Below, one piece after another: positions 53,805 through 62,694 of a stretch of DNA of 64,000 nucleotides. The notes beneath the pieces are model-generated. The model was not told the DNA's origin. It saw nothing but the letters and a program-made list of their open reading frames with translations, and searched no databases. The stretch is taken from contig JAHCID010000007.1 in NCBI GenBank assembly GCA_026129405.1, positions 124,001-188,000 on the forward strand, in the 5' to 3' direction. The DNA comes from a bacterium. GTDB taxonomy: Bacteria > Desulfobacterota > Binatia > DP-6. The stretch's first letter is position 1; each line of letters starts with the position of its first letter. Both the position numbers and the translations under genes were made by a program.

Positions 53805-54122
53805 TCAGGGCGGCGGCACGCTGCGCCGGCGGAGCTGCTCGGCGATCTCCCGCGCCACCTGCTCGGGATCGATGCCGTGCTCCTCGAGGAGCCGTCGCGC
53901 GTCGTCGGGCGAGGTGAGCGGCGCCTCCGCGAGCGTGGACGTCGTCGTCGGGCGCGGCGGTGCGGTCGTGGTGACGGCGGTGGACGGCGGCGCGGCGAGC
54001 GTCGTCGACGTGGTCGTCGTCGTGGCCGCGGACCCGACCGCGGTCTCCTCGGGCGGGCGCGCGCGGGCGAGCAGCAGCACGACGACGAGGAGCGCCGCCG
54101 CGCCGAGCACGGCGAGCCGCAT
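53805..54122 (-). CDS. small membrane-anchored Thr-rich protein
   Basis: 105 residues with no recognised family. The N-terminal TM anchor (LAVLGAALLVVVLLLARA-like) is followed by a low-complexity Thr/Ser/Pro/Ala stretch (TTTTTSTT, then P-P-R-P-T-T-T-S-T-L-A), as in cell-surface stalks. A short C-terminal helix follows (DDARRLLEEHGIDPEQVARE). ATG 54122 overlaps the acyl-CoA ligase stop by 1 bp, so the two are coupled. It may be a short cell-envelope linker. Confidence 0.65.
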   Translation of the reverse strand: MRLAVLGAAALLVVVLLLARARPPEETAVGSAATTTTTSTTLAAPPSTAVTTTAPPRPTTTSTLAEAPLTSPDDARRLLEEHGIDPEQVAREIAEQLRRRSVPPP

Positions 54123-55738
54123 CAGGCCGACGCCCGGGCCGACGCCATCGACGGCGACAGCGCGCGGCGCTGCACCTTGCCGTTGCGCGTCCGTGGCAGC
54201 ACGTCGACGAGATACACGATGCGCGGCGCCTTGTAGGCGGCGAGATGCTCGCGCGCCCAGGCGAGCACGGCGTCGGGCGTGAGGCCCGAGCCGGGGCGCG
54301 GCACGACGTAGGCGGTGACCAGCGTCTTGTCGCCGCCGACGTCCTCGCCGACCGCCGCCGCTTCGGCGACGGCGGGATGGGCCGAGAGCACGCGGTCGAC
54401 CTCGTGCGGCGAGACGCGGTAGCCGAAGGTGTTGATGAGGTCGTCGCGCCGGCCGAGGAACCAGAGGTAGCCGTCGGCGTCGCGACGCGCCCAGTCGCCG
54501 GTGAGAAACCACTCGCCGCGGAAGCAGCGCGCCGTCTCCTCGGGCTGGTTCCAGTAGCGCAGCAGCAGCGCCGGGTCCGTGCGCGGGATGCAGAGCATGC
54601 CCTCGGCGCCGTCCGGCACCGCGGCGAGCGTCTCGGGATCGAGGAGACGCACGTCGTGGCCGGGCTGCGCGAAGCCGGCGGAGCCGGGGCGGATCGGGCG
54701 CGAGCGCGTCGTGCACAGGTAGTAGGAGCACTCGGTCATGCCGAGCGCCTCGTAGACGTCCCGGCCGAAGCGCGCGCGCCACGCGGTCAGCACCTCCGAC
54801 GGCAGCGGCTCGCCCGCGCTCATGCAGTGGCGCAGCGTCGGCACGTCGGCGGCGCCGGCGGCCGTCTTCTGGAGGATCTGCCGGTAGATCGTCGGCACGG
54901 CGATGAAGATCGTGGCGCCGTGGCGGGCGATGCGCGCCGGCCAGGCCGTCGCGTCGGCCGCGCCCTCGTGCACGATCGTGGTGTGCCCGCGGTAGAGCGG
55001 ATCCATCATCCCGGTGCCCAGCGTGTAGGTCCAGTTGTACTTGCCCGCGTGCAGCACGCGGTCGCCTTCGGGACGGAAGTCGAACCAGTAGGTCGACGAC
55101 GGCTGGCGGCCGAGCAGCGCGCGGTGCGCGTGCAGCACGCCCTTCGGGAAGCCGGTCGTGCCCGAGGTGTAGACGAGATAGGCGGGGTCGTCGGCGCGCG
55201 TATCGTGCGGCGGCGCCGGCGACGCCGCGGCGAGCGCCGTCTCGAAGTCCGCGACCGCGAGCCGGCGCCCGGCGGGCGCCTCGCCGTCGCCGACGAGCAG
55301 CGCGTGGCGCAGCGTCGGCTGCGCCTCCAGGTCGTCGTGCAGCGCGCGCCAGGTCGCGCGATCGCAGACGATGGCGGCGGCGCCCGCGTCCTGCGTGATC
55401 CAGCGCACCTCGTCGGCGGTGAGCTGCGTCGAGGTCGGCACGGCGACGAGCCCGGCGCGCAGCGCGCCGAGGAACGCGACGGGGTACGCGAGGCAGTTCG
55501 GCAGGCGCACGAGGACGCGATCGCCGGGCGCGAGCCCGAGCCGCGCGACGAGACCCGTCATGCGGGCGACGCGGTCCGCCAGCTCGGCGTACGTCAGCTG
55601 CAGCACACCCGCGACGTCGTCGTCGACGATCACGGCAGGCCGGTCGGCGACGGGGGAGCCGGCGTGCGCGTCGGTGCAGGCCGCCCCGACGTTGAAGCGC
55701 TCGGGGACGTTCCACACCCAGGGCGGGAACGGCGTCAC
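54122..55738 (-). CDS. AMP-dependent acyl-CoA ligase (benzoate-CoA ligase-like)
   Basis: A 538-residue adenylate-forming enzyme. P-loop motif YTSGTTGFPKG, the second motif with Y-E-A-L-G-M-T-E-C-S, T-G-D-W-A-R-R-D near the hinge, and the terminal lysine in R-T-R-N-G-K-V-Q-R-R are all present. It activates a carboxylic acid to its CoA thioester. The overall sequence resembles the benzoate/2-aminobenzoate-CoA ligase group, but the acid is not certain. Its GTG start overlaps the stop of the collapsed SDR by 4 bp. Confidence 0.88.
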   Translation of the reverse strand: MTPFPPWVWNVPERFNVGAACTDAHAGSPVADRPAVIVDDDVAGVLQLTYAELADRVARMTGLVARLGLAPGDRVLVRLPNCLAYPVAFLGALRAGLVAVPTSTQLTADEVRWITQDAGAAAIVCDRATWRALHDDLEAQPTLRHALLVGDGEAPAGRRLAVADFETALAAASPAPPHDTRADDPAYLVYTSGTTGFPKGVLHAHRALLGRQPSSTYWFDFRPEGDRVLHAGKYNWTYTLGTGMMDPLYRGHTTIVHEGAADATAWPARIARHGATIFIAVPTIYRQILQKTAAGAADVPTLRHCMSAGEPLPSEVLTAWRARFGRDVYEALGMTECSYYLCTTRSRPIRPGSAGFAQPGHDVRLLDPETLAAVPDGAEGMLCIPRTDPALLLRYWNQPEETARCFRGEWFLTGDWARRDADGYLWFLGRRDDLINTFGYRVSPHEVDRVLSAHPAVAEAAAVGEDVGGDKTLVTAYVVPRPGSGLTPDAVLAWAREHLAAYKAPRIVYLVDVLPRTRNGKVQRRALSPSMASARASA

Positions 55739-55974
55739 CGCAGCACGGGTGCCGTGCTCGGCGCGCGCCCCTCGACGAGGTCCTCCATGCGCGCGCGTGC
55801 GTGCGCCGTCGGCTCGGAGTGGGTGGTGAGGATGTCGAAGCGGTCGGTGCGGATGGCGTCGACCACCGCGGCCGCGACCTCGGCCGGCGGCAGGCTGCGC
55901 ACGAGATCCTCGAGCGCGGCGGGCCGCTCGGCGCCGCCCGTGACCACCGCCGTCCTGCCGCGTCGCTCGTGCAT
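55735..55974 (-). pseudogene. SDR remnant: N-terminus joined to C-terminus
   Basis: A 79-residue frame starting like an SDR (MHERRGRTAVVTGGA) that jumps straight to the SDR C-terminal pattern (LPPAEVAAAVVDAIRTDRF, then A-R-A-R-M-E-D-L-V-E-G-R). The about 190 residues with the active site are missing without frame loss. It keeps the TAGGCC hexamer 12 nt before ATG 55974 and a 4-bp overlap with the ligase gene. It probably survives as a leader for the ligase, not as an enzyme. Confidence 0.65.
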
Positions 55975-56011
55975 CCCGGCGGCCTATCGCACGCCGCTCC
56001 GGGGCGTCAAT

Positions 56012-56578
56012 TCACGCCGCCCGCTGGGCGCGGAAGCGGAAGGCGCCGCCGTGGCGCTCGACCTGCACGTCGACGAACCCCGCCGCCGCGAGTCGCGCCG
56101 GCAGGGCCTCGGGCGCGACCGGCACCAGCGTGTCGCGCACATGGACGAGGCGGAAGAGCAGGCTCGTGACGCTGTCCGACCCGGCGAGCCACGCCCCCGG
56201 CCGCAGCACGCGCGCCACCTCGGCGAGGAGCCGGTCCTGGAGCGCGGGGCTCGGCACGTGGTGCAGCATCGTGCACGCGACCGCGGCGTCGAAGGCCGCG
56301 TCGGGAAACGGCAGGCGCGTGGCGTCGCCCTGGAGCACGGTGACGTTCGCCCCGGCGAGGCGCGCCGCGAGCGCGGCGGCGAGCGCCGGGTCGATCTCGA
56401 CCGCGGTGAGCCGCGCCACCCGGGCGCGCAGGACGTCGGTGACGAGCCCCGGCCCCGGTCCGACCTCGAGCGCGTGCGTCCCGAGGTCGACGCCGCCGAG
56501 CACCCAGGGCGCGAGACGGTGGTGGACGGTGCGGCGCCAGTGCGCCGAGCGGCAGTACCAGCGATGGACGCGGTTCAT
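56012..56578 (-). CDS. class I SAM-dependent methyltransferase
   Basis: A 188-residue methyltransferase domain: motif I LEVGPGPGLVTDVL (about 38-51), acidic strand-2 end in V-E-I-D-P, G-D-A-T-R-L-P-F-P-D-A-A-F-D near 85-98, and M-L-H-H-V after it. It resembles the Methyltransf_11 group. The methyl acceptor (lipid, quinone or small molecule) is unknown. ATG 56578 is divergent from the AraC gene, with 93 bp between. Confidence 0.87.
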   Translation of the reverse strand: MNRVHRWYCRSAHWRRTVHHRLAPWVLGGVDLGTHALEVGPGPGLVTDVLRARVARLTAVEIDPALAAALAARLAGANVTVLQGDATRLPFPDAAFDAAVACTMLHHVPSPALQDRLLAEVARVLRPGAWLAGSDSVTSLLFRLVHVRDTLVPVAPEALPARLAAAGFVDVQVERHGGAFRFRAQRAA

Positions 56579-56658
56579 GCGCCCACCATGCCCGGCCCGC
56601 GTGGCGTCGGTCTCGCGTCATCCGGCCGATCGATGTCGTGAATCGGTCACATGCGGGC

Positions 56659-56664
56659 TAGGGT
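56659..56664 (+). promoter_or_regulatory. -10-like TAGGGT before AraC-family gene
   Basis: A TANNNT hexamer whose first T lies 13 nt before ATG 56672, with seven bases between the hexamer and the A of ATG. This is textbook spacing for initiation on the start codon. No ribosome-binding site is present. Confidence 0.5.
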
Positions 56665-56671
56665 CGACGCC

Positions 56672-57457
56672 ATGCCGCGTTCCCGCCGGGTGCCGACGTT
56701 CCTGGCCGTGCCCATGCGCGCACCCGTGGTCGGTCTCGCCGAACGCTACGCCGCCGGCGCCACGATCCCGCGCCATCGCCACCCCGTCGGGCAGCTGGTC
56801 TTCGCGGCGAGCGGCGTCATGACCGTCGGCACCCCCGCCGGCACCTGGGTCGTCCCGCCGCTGCGGGCGGTGTGGCTGCCGCCGCGGACCGTGCACGGCA
56901 TCCGTATGATCGGGACGGTCGCCGTGCGGATGGTATACGTGGCGCCGTCGCACGCGGGCGGGCTGCCGGGCGCGCCCTGCGTGGTGCAGGTGTCGCCGCT
57001 CCTGCGCGAGTGCATCCTGCGCCTGATGGAGCTGCCGGCGTCCCGCCCCGCCGACGGGCCGGCGGCGCGTCTGGTCGCCGTCCTGCTCGACGAGATCCGG
57101 GCGGCGCCGGTCTCGCCCCTCCACCTCCCGCGGCCCGCCGACCCGCGCGCCCGGCGCCTCGTGCGCGCGCTCGAGGCCGATCCGAGCGACCGGCGGCCGC
57201 TGGCGGCGTGGGCGCGCACGACGGGCGCGAGCACGCGCACGCTCGCCCGCCTCTTCCAGCGCGAGACCGGCCTCGGCTTCCGCGCCTGGCGCCAGCAGCT
57301 GCGCCTGCTGCGCGGCCTCGAGCGGCTCGCCGCCGGCGAGCCGGTCACGCGCGTGGCGCTCGACGTCGGCTACGACAGCCCGAGCGCCTTCGTGGCGGCG
57401 TTCCGCCGCGCGCTGGGAACGTCGCCGGGCCGCTACTTCGCCGGGCGCGCGCCGTGA
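56672..57457 (+). CDS. AraC-family regulator with cupin sensor (NimR-like)
   Basis: A 261-residue regulator. The N-terminal cupin (about 20-110; Y-A-A-G-A-T-I-P-R-H-R-H-P-V-G-Q, then W-L-P-P-R-T-V-H) could bind a small ligand or metal. The C-terminal double HTH (about 165-258) contains AAWARTTGASTRTLARLF and V-A-L-D-V-G-Y-D-S-P-S-A-F. This NimR/YdeO-like layout often controls an adjacent transporter or enzyme. Here the divergent methyltransferase is the natural target. Confidence 0.87.
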   Translation: MPRSRRVPTFLAVPMRAPVVGLAERYAAGATIPRHRHPVGQLVFAASGVMTVGTPAGTWVVPPLRAVWLPPRTVHGIRMIGTVAVRMVYVAPSHAGGLPGAPCVVQVSPLLRECILRLMELPASRPADGPAARLVAVLLDEIRAAPVSPLHLPRPADPRARRLVRALEADPSDRRPLAAWARTTGASTRTLARLFQRETGLGFRAWRQQLRLLRGLERLAAGEPVTRVALDVGYDSPSAFVAAFRRALGTSPGRYFAGRAP

Positions 57458-57483
57458 GCGGCGGACACGCGGGCGGGATCTGC

Positions 57484-57489
57484 TACCCT
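57484..57489 (+). promoter_or_regulatory. -10-like TACCCT before ABC1 kinase gene
   Basis: A TANNNT hexamer whose first T lies 14 nt before GTG 57498, with eight bases between. This fits leaderless initiation. Confidence 0.45.
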
Positions 57490-57497
57490 GCCGCGGT

Positions 57498-58856
57498 GTG
57501 GATCGCGCAGCGTCCCTCCGTGACCGGGTGCGCCCGGAGCCGGCCGCTCGGGTGACGACCGTCCCGCGCCGCGCGCGCTGGCGCATCGCGGTCCGCTCGG
57601 CGCAGATGGCGCGGGCGAGCCTCGCGGCCTCGGCGGTCTTCGCCCGCGAGCTGGTGCGCCTGCGTGGGCGCGGCGTCGACGCCGTGCCGCACGCCCTCGG
57701 CCGCGCGCTGGTGCGCGTCTGCACCGTGCTCGGCGCGACCTTCATCAAGGTCGGCCAGATCGCCTCGACCCGCGCCGACCTCCTGCCGCGCGGCCTGGTC
57801 GCCGAGCTGGCGCTGCTGCGCGACCAGGTGCCGGCGTTCGACTTCGCGCGCGTGCGGGCGATCGTCGAAGGCGACCTCCGCCAGCCGCTGGAGGCGCTCT
57901 ACGCCGACTTCGAGGAGACCCCCGTCGCCGCGGCCTCCGTGGCCCAGGTGCACCGCGCCGTCTGGCGGGCGACGGGCGAGACGGTGGCCGTCAAGGTGCG
58001 GCGGCCCGACATCCTCGAGAAGGTCCGGCTCGACCGCTCGATCCTGCTCTTCGTCGGGCGCACGCTCGAGCGGCTGGTGCCGTCGTTCCGGCTGATGTCG
58101 CTCGAGGGCGCGCTCGAGACCTTCTGCGCCGCCGTCGAGGAGCAGATCCACCTCGTCAACGAGGCCGCGCACAACCGCCGCTTCACCCGCAACTTCGCCG
58201 GCGATCCCGACGTCCGCTTCCCGCGCCTGGTCGACGCCGGCTGCTCCGACGGCGTCCTCACCATGGAGTTCGTCGACGGCGTGCACGAGGACGCCCTCGC
58301 CGAGCACGGCGTCGACGTGCGCCGCATCGTCGACGCCGGCATGCGCTGCGTGTGCCGCATGGTCTTCCTGCACGGCTTCGTGCACGCCGACCTGCACCCC
58401 GGCAACGTGCGCTTCCTGCCGCCCGGTCGCATCGTCCTGCTCGACCTCGGCCTCGTCGGCGCGCTCGACGACGCCGACCGCCTCACCACCGCCGAGCTGC
58501 TGTTCGCGCTCTCGACCGGCGACGGGGCCACGGTCGCGCGCCTCTTCTACGACAACGCGCCGCACGCCGCGGTGCCCGACTACGCCGCCTACGAGGGCGA
58601 GATCGTCACCTTCGTCGACCACATCCGCGCCCGCGGCCTCGAGAACCTCCAGGTGACGCTCGAGATCGCGCGCATCTTCGACATCCTGCGCCGCCACCGC
58701 ATCCAGGCGCGCAGCCACATGACGATGGTGAACCTGGCGCTCATGACCGCCGAGGGCCTCGGCAAGCGCCTCGCGCCCGACCTCTCGCTCACCGACGCGG
58801 CGCTGCCCTACCTCGCCGAAGCCCTCGGCCGCAGCGCGCCCGCGCGCGGCGCCTGA
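57498..58856 (+). CDS. ABC1/UbiB-family atypical kinase
   Basis: 452 residues of the ABC1 (UbiB/ADCK) family. The signature KxGQ motif is in I-K-V-G-Q-I-A-S-T-R-A-D-L-L-P, the ATP Lys in V-A-V-K-V-R-R-P, and the catalytic loop in H-A-D-L-H-P-G-N. These proteins support quinone biosynthesis or lipid homeostasis as atypical ATPases. UbiB-type C-terminal TM helices are not obvious, so this may be one of the many non-UbiB paralogs. The GTG start is supported by the adjacent TACCCT hexamer. A later in-frame start would also be possible. Confidence 0.88.
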   Translation: MDRAASLRDRVRPEPAARVTTVPRRARWRIAVRSAQMARASLAASAVFARELVRLRGRGVDAVPHALGRALVRVCTVLGATFIKVGQIASTRADLLPRGLVAELALLRDQVPAFDFARVRAIVEGDLRQPLEALYADFEETPVAAASVAQVHRAVWRATGETVAVKVRRPDILEKVRLDRSILLFVGRTLERLVPSFRLMSLEGALETFCAAVEEQIHLVNEAAHNRRFTRNFAGDPDVRFPRLVDAGCSDGVLTMEFVDGVHEDALAEHGVDVRRIVDAGMRCVCRMVFLHGFVHADLHPGNVRFLPPGRIVLLDLGLVGALDDADRLTTAELLFALSTGDGATVARLFYDNAPHAAVPDYAAYEGEIVTFVDHIRARGLENLQVTLEIARIFDILRRHRIQARSHMTMVNLALMTAEGLGKRLAPDLSLTDAALPYLAEALGRSAPARGA

Positions 58857-58948
58857 GTGGCCGTCTTCGACCTGCGACGCGGGCGGTGCGCGCGGCGCGC
58901 GACGCCGCCCGGCCTTGACCCTCGCGGCCGCGTACCGTAGCGCCGGCG

Positions 58949-59359
58949 GTGATGCCGCAGCTGCTCCTCTGTACGCTGTGCGACGACGTCCGCTTCGAGG
59001 TCGGCAACAAGCACACCCTCGTCGGGCTCTTCGACACCTTCAACGTCACCGACTTCGCCCAGCCGCTGCCGCCGTTCCGCGTCTTCGCGCGGCTCGCCGT
59101 CGACGCGCCGGGCACCCACACGGTGGTCCTCCGCATCCAGCACGTGGAGACCGATTTCCGCGTCGAGGTCACGGGACGGGTCGACGCCCGCCAGCCGAGC
59201 GAGGTGACCGGCCGCTTCGAGGCCATCTTCTCGGCGACGCTGCCGGCCATCCGCCTCCCCGGTCCCGGCCGCTACGACGTGCGCTTCGCGATCGGCGGCA
59301 CCGACATCGGCGGCTGCGCCTTCCTCGCGCACGAGGTGACGCGCCCGGTCCTCCAGTAG
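58949..59359 (+). CDS. small beta-rich protein of unknown function (DUF6941-like)
   Basis: 136 residues, no signal peptide. It starts M-P-Q-L-L-L-C-T-L-C-D-D-V-R-F-E and has K-H-T-L-V-G-L-F-D-T-F, then alternating strands to the end. This layout looks like the DUF6941-type domain, but I recognise it only loosely. GTG 58949 or ATG 58952 may be the start. The gene is 12 bp before the enoyl-CoA hydratase and likely shares its transcript. Confidence 0.6.
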   Translation: MMPQLLLCTLCDDVRFEVGNKHTLVGLFDTFNVTDFAQPLPPFRVFARLAVDAPGTHTVVLRIQHVETDFRVEVTGRVDARQPSEVTGRFEAIFSATLPAIRLPGPGRYDVRFAIGGTDIGGCAFLAHEVTRPVLQ

Positions 59360-59371
59360 TACAGAGCGCGC

Positions 59372-60142
59372 ATGGAGACCGTGCGCTTCGACGTCGAGGG
59401 TCCCGTCGCGATCGTCACCATCGACCGGCCCGAGGTGCGCAACGCCGTCGACGGTCCGACCGCGACCCGGCTCGCCGACGCCTTCCGCCGCTTCGATGCC
59501 GACGCCGACCTCGCCGTCGCCGTGCTGACCGGCGCGGGCGGCACGTTCTGCGCGGGCGCCGACCTGAAGGCCGTCGCCGACGGCCGCGGCAACCGCGTCG
59601 CCGAGGACGGCGACGGTCCGATGGGCCCGTCGCGGATGCTGCTCTCGAAGCCGGTCGTCGCCGCGGTGGAGGGGCATGCCGTCGCGGGCGGCCTCGAGCT
59701 GGCCGTGTGGTGCGACCTGCGCGTCGCCGCCACCGACGCCGTCTTCGGCGTCTACTGCCGGCGCTGGGGCGTGCCGCTGATCGACGGCGGGACGATCCGC
59801 CTGCCCCGGCTGATCGGCCACGCGCACGCGCTCGACCTGATCCTCACCGGGCGCGGCGTCTCGGGCGAGGAGGCGCAGCGCATGGGGCTCGCGAACCGGC
59901 TCGTGGCGCCGGGCAGCGCGCGCGCCGAGGCGGTGCGTCTGGCCGCGGAGCTGGCGCGCTTCCCGCAGGGCTGCCTGCGCAGCGACCGCCTGTCGTCGTA
60001 CGCGCAATGGGCGTTGCCGCTCGACCAGGCGCTGCGCCACGAGACGCGGGCGGGACTCGAGGTCATCCGCTCGGGCGAGACGCGCGCGGGCGCGGCCCGG
60101 TTCGCCGGCGGCGCCGGCCGGCACGGCCGCTTCGGCGACTGA
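59372..60142 (+). CDS. enoyl-CoA hydratase/isomerase (crotonase)
   Basis: A 256-residue crotonase. The oxyanion-hole segments are A-G-A-D-L-K (about 66-71) and G-H-A-V-A-G-G-L-E-L-A (about 101-111). The second catalytic Glu position near 121-131 is in an A-T-D-A-V-F-G-V-Y-C-R-R-W-G-V-P stretch, so the usual Glu pair is not fully conserved and the reaction may be isomerisation or another crotonase chemistry. The C-terminal tail is Gly/Ala-rich. It converges on the phosphatase gene. Confidence 0.88.
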   Translation: METVRFDVEGPVAIVTIDRPEVRNAVDGPTATRLADAFRRFDADADLAVAVLTGAGGTFCAGADLKAVADGRGNRVAEDGDGPMGPSRMLLSKPVVAAVEGHAVAGGLELAVWCDLRVAATDAVFGVYCRRWGVPLIDGGTIRLPRLIGHAHALDLILTGRGVSGEEAQRMGLANRLVAPGSARAEAVRLAAELARFPQGCLRSDRLSSYAQWALPLDQALRHETRAGLEVIRSGETRAGAARFAGGAGRHGRFGD

Positions 60143-60149
60143 CGCCGCG

Positions 60150-60752
60150 TCAGACCGGCCCGCCGCCGGTGGCGAGCCCGTCCAGGTGGCTCGTCGAGTC
60201 GAGCAGCGTCACCCGCCGCGGCGGCACGCCCTCGAGGTCGGTGACCGAGGTGTTGCCCCAGGTCATGCCGAGCCGCATGCCCGGTGCGAGCTCGGCGTGG
60301 CGGCCGACGATCGCCCAGCACACGAGGCCGTGCGTGATCACCGCCAGCGGCCCCGGCGTCGCGGCCGCGAGCGCGCACACCCGTGTCCACGCCGCCGCCA
60401 CCCGCGCGAAGAAGGCGTCCCAGGTCTCGCCGCCGGGCGGCGCGTAGTCGGGCGCGAAGATGTCGGTGCCGAGCTCGGCGTAGGCGCGGCCGCGCACGTC
60501 GCCGAAGTGACGCTCGCGCAGGAGCGGCTCCAGCTCGACGGGGAGGCCCGTGGCCGCGGCCACGGCGTCGGCGGTCTCGCGGGCGCGGCGGTAGTCGCTC
60601 GACAGGATGCGGGCGACGCGCGCGTCCCGGAGGCGGGCGGCGAGACGCTGCGCCTGGGCGCGGCCGCGCGCGCTCAGCGGGGCGTCCGGGAGCTGCACCA
60701 CGCGTCGCGCGTTGTCGTCGGTCTCGCCGTGCCGGATCAGATGGAGCGCCAC
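60150..60752 (-). CDS. histidine phosphatase family protein
   Basis: A 200-residue phosphoglycerate-mutase-like phosphatase: R-H-G-E at residues 7-10 (His8 nucleophile), S-S-D-Y-R-R-A-R-E-T-A near 50-60, and I-T-H-G near 138-141. It removes phosphate from a sugar or nucleotide, but the substrate is not readable. The GTG start has TACGCA 12 nt upstream. The stop lies in a CTGACG-N3-CGTCAG palindrome formed with the converging crotonase stop. Confidence 0.92.
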   Translation of the reverse strand: MALHLIRHGETDDNARRVVQLPDAPLSARGRAQAQRLAARLRDARVARILSSDYRRARETADAVAAATGLPVELEPLLRERHFGDVRGRAYAELGTDIFAPDYAPPGGETWDAFFARVAAAWTRVCALAAATPGPLAVITHGLVCWAIVGRHAELAPGMRLGMTWGNTSVTDLEGVPPRRVTLLDSTSHLDGLATGGGPV

Positions 60753-60783
60753 GCCCGATGCGTAGCCTGCCCGCAGGCCCGGG

Positions 60784-62694
60784 TCACGCGTCGGCCGCCC
60801 GCGGCGCCGCCAGCAGGCGCTCGAGCGCGTCCAGATCGGGCGGCTTCGAGAGATGCGCGGTGAAGCCCGCCGCGCGCGTGCGCGCCCGGTCCTCGGGCTG
60901 CGCGTAGCCGGTGAGCGCCACCAGCTGCACCCCCCGCAGGGCCGGATCCGACGACAGCCGGCGCGCGACCTCGTAGCCGTCGATGCCGGGGAGGCCGATG
61001 TCGCACAGCACGGTGTCCGGGCGGAACGTGTGCGCGCGGGCGATGGCGTCGAGGCCGTCGTGTGCGACCTCCACCGCGTGCCCCATGAGGCCGACGAGGG
61101 CCCCCAGCGCTTCGGCGCCGTCCGCGTTGTCCTCGACGACGAGCACGCGCCGACGCGCCGCCGGGACGGTGCGCGCAGGCGCCGGCGACGCCGCCGGGGC
61201 GTCGTCCGGCCGCAGCGGCAGGCGCACGACGAACTCGGCGCCGTGGCCCGGCCCGGCGCTGTACGCGGCGACGGTGCCGCCGTGCATCTCGGTGAGCGAG
61301 CGCACGAGCGCCAGACCGAGCCCGAGGCCGCCGCGGCTGCGATCGAGCGTACGGTCGGCCTGGGCGAACGGCTCGAAGAGCCGGGAGAGCACGTCGCGCG
61401 CGATGCCGACGCCGGTGTCGCGAACGTGCAGCACGGCGCCCCCGTGGTCGCGGGCGAGCGCGAGCGTCACCGTGCCGCCCGCGGGCGTGAACTTCGCCGC
61501 GTTGCCGAGCAGGTTGCCGACGATCTGCGCCAGCCGGGTGGCGTCGCCGGTGACCGGCAGCGGCTCGGACCCGACCTCGATGCGGAGCGCGATGTTCGCG
61601 GCGTCGAACGCCGCCCGATGGTCCTGGGCCGCGCGCCCGACCACGACCTCGAGCTCCACCGGCTCGCGCCGCAGCGACATCTTCCCGCTCGTGATGCGCT
61701 GCACGTCGAGCAGGTCGTCGATCAGCCGCGCGAGGTGATGCGTCTGCCGGTCGATCACCGCGAGCGCCTGGCGGCCCTGCGGGCTGTCGGCGGGCAGGCG
61801 GTCGAGGAGGTAGAGGCTCGTGCGGATCGGCATCAGCGGGTTGCGCAGCTCGTGCGACAGCACCGCGAGGAATTCGTCCTTGCGCCGATCCGCCTCGAGC
61901 AGGCGCTCCTCGGCGCGTTTGCGCTCGGTGACGTCGACGAAGGCCCCGACCGCCCCCGTGACGCGGCCGTCGGGAGTGCGCAGGGGCGTGGCGTTGCCGA
62001 ACATGTGGACGCGGGTGTCGTCGTCGAAGACGAGCGTGAACTCCCAGCCGCGCACCTCTTCGCCGCGACTGGCGGCGATCCGCAGCGGCCGCTCGTCGTC
62101 CTGCACCTCGCGCCCCTCCTGGAGCACGCGGAAGCCGCCGCCCACGGGGCCGATGGGCGCGGTGTCGTCGGTGCGCCGGCGCAGCAGCGCCGCACCCGCC
62201 GGATTGGTCTCGATCCGGCGGGCCTCGGCGTCGCGCGCGATGAACACCGCCGCCGGAACCGCGGCCAGCACCGCCTCCAGCTCGGTGATCCGCTGCACGA
62301 GCTGCCGGCGCTGCCGGTGCAGCTCGAGGAAGACGTCGACCTTGCTGCGCAGCATGCGCGGGTCGATCGGCTTGAAGAGGAAGTCGACCGCGCCGGCCTC
62401 GTAGCCGTTGAAGAGACGCGTCTGGTCGTGGAGCGCGGCGGTGACGAAGATGATCGGGATCGCCCGCGTGCGCTCCGTGCCGCGCATGAGCTCGGCGAGC
62501 TCGACGCCGTCCATGCCGGGCATCTCGATGTCGATCAGCGCGAGCGCGACGTCCTCGGTGAGCAGCAGCTCGAGCGCGGCGCGGCCGGAGGTGGCCTGTA
62601 GCAGCTCGCGATCCTCCTGGCGCAGGACGGCGACGAGGGCCGTCAGGTTCTCCGGCCGGTCGTCGACCAGGAGTATCTTCGCGGGGGCGTTCAC
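60784..62694 (-). CDS. hybrid sensor kinase: receiver-PAS-HisKA-HATPase-receiver
   Basis: 636 residues, no membrane segment. An N-terminal receiver has acceptor Asp55 (ALIDIEMPG). A PAS-like domain follows (about 140-255), then HisKA with His281 (F-L-A-V-L-S-H-E-L-R-N), HATPase_c (G-D-A-T-R-L-A-Q-I-V-G-N-L-L-G-N-A-A-K-F and D-T-G-V-G-I-A) and a C-terminal receiver with D-I-G-L-P-G-I-D-G. It senses a cytoplasmic signal, possibly fed by the N-terminal receiver. The GTG start overlaps the cheB-like stop by 4 bp. Confidence 0.92.
   Translation of the reverse strand: MNAPAKILLVDDRPENLTALVAVLRQEDRELLQATSGRAALELLLTEDVALALIDIEMPGMDGVELAELMRGTERTRAIPIIFVTAALHDQTRLFNGYEAGAVDFLFKPIDPRMLRSKVDVFLELHRQRRQLVQRITELEAVLAAVPAAVFIARDAEARRIETNPAGAALLRRRTDDTAPIGPVGGGFRVLQEGREVQDDERPLRIAASRGEEVRGWEFTLVFDDDTRVHMFGNATPLRTPDGRVTGAVGAFVDVTERKRAEERLLEADRRKDEFLAVLSHELRNPLMPIRTSLYLLDRLPADSPQGRQALAVIDRQTHHLARLIDDLLDVQRITSGKMSLRREPVELEVVVGRAAQDHRAAFDAANIALRIEVGSEPLPVTGDATRLAQIVGNLLGNAAKFTPAGGTVTLALARDHGGAVLHVRDTGVGIARDVLSRLFEPFAQADRTLDRSRGGLGLGLALVRSLTEMHGGTVAAYSAGPGHGAEFVVRLPLRPDDAPAASPAPARTVPAARRRVLVVEDNADGAEALGALVGLMGHAVEVAHDGLDAIARAHTFRPDTVLCDIGLPGIDGYEVARRLSSDPALRGVQLVALTGYAQPEDRARTRAAGFTAHLSKPPDLDALERLLAAPRAADA

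Noticed and set aside
60139-60153. CTGACG-N3-CGTCAG palindrome, also seen as CTGACGCGTCAG at 1927-1938
   Set aside because: Each lies exactly on two converging TGA stop codons, so the symmetry can arise from the stops themselves. The arms are too short for confident terminators.
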